From the NCBI RefSeq assembly GCF_002095435.2, contig NZ_MJEJ02000032.1:1-64000 (forward strand): a DNA stretch of 64,000 nucleotides, given 5' to 3'. Shown here in pieces: positions 58,427-64,000 of this stretch. The DNA is from Williamsia sp. 1138 (GTDB lineage Bacteria; Actinomycetota; Actinomycetes; Mycobacteriales; Mycobacteriaceae). Under the pieces are notes generated by a model, which saw only the letters and a program-made list of their open reading frames with translations, was not told the DNA's origin and ran no database searches. The first letter of the stretch is position 1. Each line of letters opens with the position of its first letter. The position numbers and the translations under genes were made by a program.

Positions 58427-58741
58427 ATGAAGGTTCACAAGGGTGACACCGTGATCGTCGTCGCCGGCAAGGACAAGGGCGCCAAGGGCAAGGTCATCGA
58501 GTCCTACCCCGCGCGTAACCGCATCCTCGTCGAGGGCGTCAACCGCATCAAGAAGCACACTTCCGCCTCGCAGAATGAACGTGGCGCATCCTCGGGTGGC
58601 ATCGTCACCCAGGAAGCCGCCATCCACGTCTCCAACGTGATGGTTGTTGATTCCGACGGCAATCCGACGCGCATCGGCTACCGCACCGACGACAACGGCA
58701 AGCGCGTCCGCATTTCCCGCAAGAACGGGAAGGACATCTGA
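58427..58741 (+). CDS. rplX: 50S ribosomal protein L24
   Basis: A 104-residue assembly-initiator protein. The KOW motif is in [44 protein letters not shown]. It starts two bases after the rplN stop. Confidence 0.98.
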   Translation: MKVHKGDTVIVVAGKDKGAKGKVIESYPARNRILVEGVNRIKKHTSASQNERGASSGGIVTQEAAIHVSNVMVVDSDGNPTRIGYRTDDNGKRVRISRKNGKDI

Positions 58742-58742
58742 C

Positions 58743-59321
58743 ATGAGCACCACTGAGAAGATCCAGCCTCGGCTGAAGCTCCGCTACCGCGCGGAGATCA
58801 AGGACGCTCTCAACGAGCAGTTCCAGTACGACAACGTCATGCAGATCCCCGGCGTGGTCAAGGTCGTCGTCAACATGGGTGTCGGCGACGCCGCCCGTGA
58901 CTCCAAGCTGATCAACGGCGCGGTCAAAGACCTGGAGCTGATCACCGGCCAGAAGCCAGAGGTCCGCAAGGCCCGCAAGTCGATCGCGCAGTTCAAGCTG
59001 CGTGAGGGCATGCCCATCGGTGCGCGCGTCACTCTTCGTGGCGACCGCATGTGGGAGTTCCTCGACCGGCTCGTCTCCATCGCGCTGCCCCGTATCAGGG
59101 ACTTCCGCGGTCTGAGCGATCGCCAGTTCGACGGCAACGGCAACTACACCTTCGGTCTCAACGAGCAGTCGATGTTCCACGAGATCAACATCGACAACAT
59201 CGATCGGCCCCGCGGCATGGACATCACCGTTGTCACCACCGCGACCAACGATGACGAAGGTCGGGCACTGCTGCGTCAGCTCGGCTTCCCGTTCAAAGAC
59301 CCCAACGTGAAGGACAACTGA
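58743..59321 (+). CDS. rplE: 50S ribosomal protein L5
   Basis: A 192-residue 5S rRNA-binding protein of the central protuberance. Seen are [78 protein letters not shown] and [11 protein letters not shown]-like [34 protein letters not shown]. The ATG at 58743 follows the rplX stop by one base. Confidence 0.98.
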   Translation: MSTTEKIQPRLKLRYRAEIKDALNEQFQYDNVMQIPGVVKVVVNMGVGDAARDSKLINGAVKDLELITGQKPEVRKARKSIAQFKLREGMPIGARVTLRGDRMWEFLDRLVSIALPRIRDFRGLSDRQFDGNGNYTFGLNEQSMFHEINIDNIDRPRGMDITVVTTATNDDEGRALLRQLGFPFKDPNVKDN

Positions 59322-59322
59322 C

Positions 59323-59508
59323 ATGGCAAAGAAGGCTCTGGTCAACAAGGCCAACAAGAAGCCCAAGTTCGCCGTGCGTGGCTACACCCGGTGCAACCGT
59401 TGCGGACGCCCGCACTCGGTCTTCCGCAAGTTCGGCCTGTGCCGTATCTGCTTGCGCGAGATGGCACACGCGGGCGAGCTGCCCGGTGTGCAGAAGAGCA
59501 GCTGGTGA
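59323..59508 (+). CDS. rpsZ: 30S ribosomal protein S14, zinc-binding type Z
   Basis: A 61-residue protein with two CxxC pairs ([29 protein letters not shown]), the zinc-ribbon form of S14. Many actinobacteria also have a zinc-free S14 elsewhere that replaces it under zinc starvation. It is last in this block and is followed by a terminator; rpsH, usually next, is 3.5 kb away. Confidence 0.98.
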   Translation: MAKKALVNKANKKPKFAVRGYTRCNRCGRPHSVFRKFGLCRICLREMAHAGELPGVQKSSW

Positions 59509-59545
59509 CTGTGTAGCCCAACGGCTCACAAACGCTTCACTTTTC

Positions 59546-59584
59546 CGAAGACGCTCCACCACTAGGTGGAGCGTCTTCGTGTTT
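59546..59584 (+). terminator. Intrinsic terminator after rpsZ
   Basis: Perfect 15-base arms (59546-59560 and 59565-59579, CGAAGACGCTCCACC and complement) with an ACTA loop are followed by TGTTTG. Confidence 0.85.
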
Positions 59585-59622
59585 GCGGAGCGTTTGTCGG
59601 ACTGAGATACCGGGGGCTGTGG

Positions 59623-60225
59623 CTACTTTCGGCGCCGGTGTGCCTGCCGTCGGTGGGCTCTGTTGGGTCCACGTGCGTGAATGATGTCGTGAGGTCCGCC
59701 AGGTTGCTGCCGCCCCAGTGGAATCACCCCCTTGACCTGTTGGTCATCGGGCAACAGAGCGTAGTCATCCATCCACGGATACCTGCCGTGCTCGTCGGAC
59801 CAGACGACCTGGAGAGCAGCCGAATTCGGGAACAGTTCGTTGGTGATCAGCAGATCGCTCTTGTCGACGAGTTCGATCAGTCGGACCGGTGCTTGCAGTG
59901 CGCGCAGCGACAACTCGATGCCCTGCGCGACGATGGCGCTCCACTGGTACCCATGGAGAAGGTCGCCCAGTTCGTCGAGCACCCGCCCACTGGTTCTCGC
60001 GTTCAGTCCGTACACCGCCAGTTCGGGCAGCGAATGCATCACCAGGCCGGTCGTATATGCGAATGAGCAGTCGGGCGGTCGGCAGTCGTCCGAGTCGCAT
60101 TCGCATTCGTCGCTGACGGCGGTGATGAGCCACCGTTCTGTCTTGACCCTGCTGATCGCCGAATCGACCAGCGGGTGGGGATGCCAGCGCGGAAGGCTCC
60201 TGATCGCCTCGGTGTAGTCCGACAT
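59623..60225 (-). CDS. DUF4262-like protein
   Basis: A 200-residue soluble protein. The segment SFAYTTGLVMHSLPELAVYGLNARTSGRVLDELGDLL is characteristic of DUF4262 proteins, a family without known function. A Cys/Asp-rich stretch (DECECDSDDCRPPDCS) precedes it and could bind metal. The C terminus is strongly basic (RGPNRAHRRQAHRRRK). The ATG at 60225 has AAAGGAG upstream. Confidence 0.8.
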   Translation of the reverse strand: MSDYTEAIRSLPRWHPHPLVDSAISRVKTERWLITAVSDECECDSDDCRPPDCSFAYTTGLVMHSLPELAVYGLNARTSGRVLDELGDLLHGYQWSAIVAQGIELSLRALQAPVRLIELVDKSDLLITNELFPNSAALQVVWSDEHGRYPWMDDYALLPDDQQVKGVIPLGRQQPGGPHDIIHARGPNRAHRRQAHRRRK

Positions 60226-60278
60226 GTTCGCTCCTTTGTTCGATGTTGAGACCAGTGGAGCAGTGCCTGCTGACAAGT

Positions 60279-60326
60279 GGCGATCTTTGTCCCCTCAAGG
60301 ACAACCGGACGGGAATGTTCCCTCCG
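60279..60326. repeat. Left repeat pair (A then B) upstream of the AbiEi/DUF559 gene
   Basis: Segment A (60279-60300, GGCGATCTTTGTCCCCTC plus AAGG) is an imperfect inverted copy of A-prime at 61249-61269. Segment B (60311-60326, GGGAATGTTCCCTCCG) is repeated exactly, in the same orientation, at 61228-61243. B contains the near-palindrome GGGAA-TG-TTCCC. B lies 53 bases before the start codon, so it could be an operator. Confidence 0.7.
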
Positions 60327-60378
60327 TGACTACGGAAAGGGCCGATTTTCACCACGAGTGAACCGGTACCCATCTGCC

Positions 60379-61272
60379 ATGCGTCGGATGGTCATGGATG
60401 TTGGTGTCTACAGCCGAAACGAGCTGCGCCGACTCGGGGTCGACGAACCCCACCTGCGCAGGTGCGTGCGGGACGGCTCATTGACCAGGCTGCGCTCTGG
60501 CTGGTATGCGACTGCCACGCCGGATCCCGATGTGGCGGAAGCGGTTCGGCGCGGGGGCGTTCTCGGGTGTGTCTCGGCCTTGCGCAAGCACGGGCTGTGG
60601 GTCCCGCCCGGCTACGAGCGCCTGCACGTCCGCGCGAGCAAGCACGGCAAGCAGCTACGGGCCGGATCCTGCCAAGGTCCCGGTCGACCGAGGCCGGCGG
60701 ACGCGGCCCTCGATTCCGTTCCGGTTGCGCTGGGTTGCGCGTCCCGGTGCATGTCAGCCGAGGATTGGGTCGCCGTCTGCGATTCGGTCCTGAACACCCT
60801 CGGACTGACCGTGTCGAAGTTGCAGCTGGAGATGGGGACCATCTCAGGGCGAATTGGGAACCTGATGGACAAGTGTGACCCGCGCTCTCAGTCAGGTACG
60901 GAGTCGCTGGCCCGTCTCAGGTTGCGCGCCGCGGGGTTCACCGTGCATGTCCAGCCGTCGATACCAGAGGTCGGATGGGTCGATCTGCGCGTGGGACGAC
61001 TCCTCATCGAATGCGATAGCAAAGAACATCACACCGGTTTCGACAACTACCAGAATGACCGACGCCGCGACCGAAATGCGTTGGTCGGCAAGTGGTTGAC
61101 CATGCGGATCACGTATGACGACGTGCTGTACGGCTGGAACGAAGTCATGGCTGATGTCCGGGCGATCACCCAGACCGATCGTCACCGGATGCGACAGCGA
61201 AATTCGGCCCGGTCAGCACCGGCCGAGGGGAATGTTCCCTCCGCCCCACCTGAGGGGGACAAAATCGCCTGA
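60379..61272 (+). CDS. AbiEi-like winged helix fused to a DUF559 nuclease
   Basis: A 297-residue protein. The N-terminal winged helix (VYSRNELRRLGVDEPHLRRCVRDGSLTRLRSGWYA) is of the type seen in AbiEi antitoxins. The C-terminal nuclease fold shows Glu in GTESLARLRLRAAGF, Asp in VGWVDLRVG and IECDSKEHHTGFDNYQNDRRRDRNALVGKWLTMRITYDDVL, the PD-(D/E)XK pattern of DUF559. No AbiEii toxin is adjacent. The ATG at 60379 is preferred; ATGs at 60388 and 60394 are alternatives. The last 15 codons lie inside the right repeat pair, so the element boundary is built into the coding sequence. Confidence 0.8.
   Translation: MRRMVMDVGVYSRNELRRLGVDEPHLRRCVRDGSLTRLRSGWYATATPDPDVAEAVRRGGVLGCVSALRKHGLWVPPGYERLHVRASKHGKQLRAGSCQGPGRPRPADAALDSVPVALGCASRCMSAEDWVAVCDSVLNTLGLTVSKLQLEMGTISGRIGNLMDKCDPRSQSGTESLARLRLRAAGFTVHVQPSIPEVGWVDLRVGRLLIECDSKEHHTGFDNYQNDRRRDRNALVGKWLTMRITYDDVLYGWNEVMADVRAITQTDRHRMRQRNSARSAPAEGNVPSAPPEGDKIA
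61228..61269. repeat. Right repeat pair (B then A-prime) at the end of the AbiEi/DUF559 gene
   Basis: B at 61228-61243 matches 60311-60326 exactly over 16 bases. A-prime at 61249-61269 (CCTGAGGGGGACAAAATCGC, plus C) is the near complement of 60279-60300. The arrangement A-B-gene-B-A-prime gives inverted outer ends, as in a small mobile element. Confidence 0.7.
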
Positions 61273-61274
61273 AC

Positions 61275-62663
61275 CTACCGCCCGAGTAGACCGCCGAGGC
61301 CGCCCTGCACGCCGGATTGGCTGCCTCCGCCGGTGCCGCCGATGAGTCCACCTGGCGGGAGTTCGGATGGCTGGACGACGACGAAACCCTGGCCGCTGAA
61401 CGCAAGGGTGAAACGCTCGCCGGTGCTGCGCCCCATGAGCGTCCCGAGATTGAAGGAGTCGTTGCGTTTGACGCTGGTCTGCAGGCTCGACGACCAGGCG
61501 ACCGCGGCGTTGGGGTCGGCGAAGGTCTGCTGATCGACGGTGAGAACGACCGGGTTGCCGTCGGTGGTGATCGCGATCCGGCCGCGACCGGTGAAGACGC
61601 AGTTGAACAACCCTGCGTTGCCCTGTGCGCCGGCACCCTGGACGCGTTTGACGTCGTAGGTCAGCGTGGAGTCGAACGCGAGGACGTTGGCCCCGTTGAT
61701 GGTCAGACCGTCGGAACCGTCCAGGTCGATGAGGTGGACATCGCTCGCCGCATCGGCGAGGAAGAGATCACCCTGACCGGTCACCTTCATCAACGGAACA
61801 CCTTCGCCGGTCAGGGTGTTCCGGATGGCACGGCCGATCCCGCCCGAGCCGAGCGCCTCGAAGTTGAGGTTGCCCTGGTAGGCCACCATCGAGCCGGACC
61901 TGGCCATCACCTCGCCGTTCATCCCGACGCGGCACATCTTGCTTCCCTGTTTCTGGATACCGCTGCCAGACACCTCGGCATGGGCGGGATTGAAGAGGTC
62001 ACTGTTCATGGCGGGGGCTCCCTGTTGCTGGGGCGAAGGTGTGGGCGGTGGCGTCTGTGGGTAGTTCGGGTGCGGCGGCGGTGAGTTCGGTGTGGCCGGG
62101 GGTGCACCCTGGCCTGCAGGTGGCCACGGCATCGGATCGGGAGTTTGCGCGGGCGGCGGGGGATCGTCGTCGACCTGGATCCCGAAGGCCCGGGCCAGAC
62201 CTGCGAGTCCGTCGTCGTATCCCTGGCCGACCGCGCGGACCTTCCACGTATCGCCGCGTCGGTAGATCTCCATACACACGACGCCGGCCTCAGAGGTCAG
62301 TTGCCCCGGGGTGAACGACACCGTGGGAGCACCGGAACCGTCGCGGAGCTCGGCCCGCAGCGTGCCCGCCGTCGCGAAGGTGGTGGGTCCGGTGCCGTCG
62401 AGGCTGGCCGTGACCGCGACCGTCTCGATGTCGCGCGGGAGCCGGGTGGTGTCGATGGTGATGACGTCTGTGCGGCCGGCACTGCTGTAACTGACACCAG
62501 GACCGGAGGCCTGGTTGTAGAAGATCAGGTCGTCATCAGACCTGACCCGACCCGACTGGTTCAGCAAGACGGCCGAGGTGTTGACGGGGGACGCGCAGGT
62601 CACCGATACGCTGACCTGCGGCGATGGCAGGGGACTGTTCTCTCCCGGGGCAAGTTCTCTCAT
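61275..62663 (-). CDS. TerD-like domain fused to an AIM24-family domain
   Basis: A 462-residue protein. The N-terminal 180 residues are a TerD domain of the tellurium/stress-response family: VSVTCASPVNTSAVLLNQSGRVRSDDDLIFYNQASGPGVSY, AVTASLDGTGPTTFATAG and EIYRRGDTWKVRAVGQGYDDGLAGLARAFGI. A Pro-rich linker follows (DPPPPAQTPDPMPWPPAGQ). The C-terminal AIM24/DUF124 domain includes SKMCRVGMNGEVMARSGSMVAYQGNLNFEA, GEGVPLMKVTGQGDLFLADAASDVHLIDLD and GLFNCVFTGRGRIAITTDG, with a Gly-rich end. TerD proteins bind Ca2+ in known cases; AIM24 proteins are trimeric and of unclear role. ATG at 62663 has GGAG upstream; ATG at 62675 is an alternative. Confidence 0.87.
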   Translation of the reverse strand: MRELAPGENSPLPSPQVSVSVTCASPVNTSAVLLNQSGRVRSDDDLIFYNQASGPGVSYSSAGRTDVITIDTTRLPRDIETVAVTASLDGTGPTTFATAGTLRAELRDGSGAPTVSFTPGQLTSEAGVVCMEIYRRGDTWKVRAVGQGYDDGLAGLARAFGIQVDDDPPPPAQTPDPMPWPPAGQGAPPATPNSPPPHPNYPQTPPPTPSPQQQGAPAMNSDLFNPAHAEVSGSGIQKQGSKMCRVGMNGEVMARSGSMVAYQGNLNFEALGSGGIGRAIRNTLTGEGVPLMKVTGQGDLFLADAASDVHLIDLDGSDGLTINGANVLAFDSTLTYDVKRVQGAGAQGNAGLFNCVFTGRGRIAITTDGNPVVLTVDQQTFADPNAAVAWSSSLQTSVKRNDSFNLGTLMGRSTGERFTLAFSGQGFVVVQPSELPPGGLIGGTGGGSQSGVQGGLGGLLGR

Positions 62664-62744
62664 GACTTGCTCCATTGTTCCAGTTTCGTCCGGGGCGACG
62701 GGCGAACTCACCCATCCGGTGGTCGGCGGGAGTTGCCCAGTAAT

Positions 62745-62773
62745 TTGGCCTGAGCAGCACAGTTCCCTACACT
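62745..62773 (+). promoter_or_regulatory. Predicted promoter of the rpsH block
   Basis: A -35 TTGGCC (62745-62750) and a -10 TACACT (62768-62773) are 17 bases apart. The core from 62762 is almost identical to the rplN promoter core from 57944. Confidence 0.65.
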
Positions 62774-63055
62774 AGAACGGTTGCCCAGGGTGGGATGTGT
62801 TCGCGCACGTCCAAAACGCCCCTGGTGACCACCATTTTTCTTGGCCATCGAGCTTTGAAAACTCTCGAGTGCATCCGTGCATTCGAGGGAGCAAAACCCC
62901 TGACCGGCAACGGTCGGTCAGGACGCAAAACTCACTTCGTAGTAGGCCCACGATGTGACGTGCAAGGCCCGCAGTCGTTCGGCGAGAGTCGAGGACGGGG
63001 AACCGGTGCGCACATGCTGCATGGGAACCGCCGCGAGAAAGGTTGACGGTCTGTT
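62774..63055 (+). other. Leader of the rpsH block with two hairpins
   Basis: About 280 bases without a gene lie between the predicted promoter and rpsH. Two stems are visible: CTCGAGTGCA with TGCATTCGAG (62864-62873 and 62878-62887, one mismatch), and CCTGACCG with CGGTCAGG (62899-62906 and 62915-62922). They could be an attenuator or a protein-binding leader. CGAGAAAGG before the start is the likely ribosome site. Confidence 0.4.
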
Positions 63056-63454
63056 ATGACCATGACTGATCCGATCGCAGACTTCTTGACTCGTCTGCGC
63101 AACGCCAACTCGGCGTACCACGATGAGGTGACCCTGCCTGCATCGAAGATCAAGGCCAACATCGCCGAGATCCTCAAGCGCGAGGGCTACATCACCGACT
63201 ACCGCACAGAAGATGCAGAAGTCGGCAAGAGCCTCGTCGTCTCGCTGAAGTACGGCCCCACCCGCGAACGGAGCATCGCCGGCCTGCGCCGCGTCTCCAA
63301 GCCGGGCCTGCGGGTCTACGCAAAGTCCACCAATCTGCCCAAGGTGCTCGGCGGCCTGGGCGTGGCGATCATCTCCACGTCCTCGGGTCTGTTGACCGAT
63401 CGCCAAGCCGCCAGCGCGGGCGTGGGCGGCGAAGTCCTCGCGTACGTCTGGTAA
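63056..63454 (+). CDS. rpsH: 30S ribosomal protein S8
   Basis: A 132-residue 16S rRNA-binding protein. It shows [42 protein letters not shown] and the C-terminal [38 protein letters not shown] with the STSSG motif. ATG at 63056 or 63062 may be used. In Escherichia coli S8 regulates the spc operon. Confidence 0.98.
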   Translation: MTMTDPIADFLTRLRNANSAYHDEVTLPASKIKANIAEILKREGYITDYRTEDAEVGKSLVVSLKYGPTRERSIAGLRRVSKPGLRVYAKSTNLPKVLGGLGVAIISTSSGLLTDRQAASAGVGGEVLAYVW

Positions 63455-63466
63455 GGGGCAAAACTA

Positions 63467-64000
63467 ATGTCGCGTATTGGAAAGAACCCGGTCGCCATCC
63501 CGGCCGGAGTAGACGTGAAGATCGACGGCCAGACCGTCAACGTCAAGGGCCCCAAGGGGACTCTGTCCGTTGACATCTCGGAACCGATCAATGTCGCCGT
63601 TGAGGACAACACCATCGTGGTGACCCGTCCCAACGACGAGCGCAAGAACCGCGCCCTGCACGGTTTGAGCCGCACCCTGGTGGCGAACCTGGTCACCGGC
63701 GTCACCGAGGGATATGTCCGCAAGCTGGAGATCTTCGGTGTCGGTTACCGTGTCGCGCTCAAGGGCAGCGACCTCGAGTTCGCACTCGGGTACAGCCACC
63801 CGGTGCCGATCAAGGCGCCTGCGGGCATCACCTTCGCGGTGGAATCGCCCACCAAATTCTCGGTCTCGGGAATCGACAAGCAACAAGTCGGACAGATCTC
63901 GGCGAACATCCGCCGCCTGCGCCGTCCGGACCCGTACAAGGGCAAGGGCGTTCGCTTCGAGGGTGAGCAGATCCGTCGCAAGGTCGGAAAGACGGGTAAG
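63467..64000 (+). CDS. rplF: 50S ribosomal protein L6 (stop codon beyond the window)
   Basis: A total of 178 codons are visible, starting [37 protein letters not shown]. The family signature [26 protein letters not shown] is at the very end. Actinobacterial L6 normally ends at this point, so only the stop codon, and perhaps a residue, is missing. Confidence 0.97.
   Translation, partial: MSRIGKNPVAIPAGVDVKIDGQTVNVKGPKGTLSVDISEPINVAVEDNTIVVTRPNDERKNRALHGLSRTLVANLVTGVTEGYVRKLEIFGVGYRVALKGSDLEFALGYSHPVPIKAPAGITFAVESPTKFSVSGIDKQQVGQISANIRRLRRPDPYKGKGVRFEGEQIRRKVGKTGK

Overview
The window looks like a chromosomal segment of a high-GC, mycolic-acid-bearing actinobacterium (order Mycobacteriales, most like Gordonia or a near relative). 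Reasons: GTG starts and GTGA/ATGA gene overlaps are common; there is an antigen-85-like mycolyltransferase relative, an LpqH-type and an MTB12-type lipoprotein, a 13E12-family DUF222/HNH gene, and an S10/spc ribosomal locus in actinobacterial order. The genus is an inference.

Layout. 1-1330: IS110-family element with a structured non-coding segment upstream of its transposase (candidate bridge RNA). 1340-7674 (minus): an NCS1 permease with its GntR/FCD regulator and an 18-bp palindromic operator, a DUF4442 protein, then a response regulator/kinase/DUF4173-type membrane protein operon. 7770-13580 (plus): S10 operon with promoter, long leader, eleven ribosomal genes (rpsJ to rpsQ) and terminator. 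13660-18848 (minus): a tightly coupled cassette of a DUF559-type nuclease, a winged-helix protein, a very large protein with two P-loop ATPase modules (AAA-like plus HerA/VirB4-like) and a small coiled-coil protein; this is the best candidate for an undescribed, probably anti-mobile-element, system. 18947-25721: housekeeping and envelope genes (two small secreted or membrane proteins, FemAB-like transferase, C39-like peptidase, stand-alone methionine aminopeptidase, luciferase-like monooxygenase with flavin reductase, LpqH-like lipoprotein). 25808-33762: a TPR protein coupled to a CHAT caspase-like protease, then a DUF222/HNH element bounded by a 12-bp direct repeat, then unrecognised genes. 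33842-50667: an NRPS locus (TetR, four-module 4617-residue synthetase with terminal thioesterase, MbtH, DrrA/DrrB-type ABC exporter). 50770-57895: a probably frameshifted antigen-85-like esterase, SDR, VOC and DUF4190 proteins, an MTB12-like lipoprotein, and a regulatory block (NarL-type regulator, kinase, kinase-like membrane protein, orphan LuxR HTH). 58057-59508: rplN-rplX-rplE-rpsZ. 59623-62663: DUF4262 protein, an AbiEi/DUF559 protein bracketed by repeats, and a TerD-AIM24 fusion. 63056-64000: rpsH and rplF, running off the end of the window.

How it fits together. The S10/spc ribosomal supercluster is broken into three blocks by about 44.5 kb between rpsQ and rplN and about 3.5 kb between rpsZ and rpsH. 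The two downstream blocks each carry a nearly identical promoter, suggesting that a promoter module was duplicated to keep the split operon expressed. The inserted stretches hold most of the accessory content: biosynthetic, defence-like and regulatory genes. No tRNA, rRNA or CRISPR array was seen.
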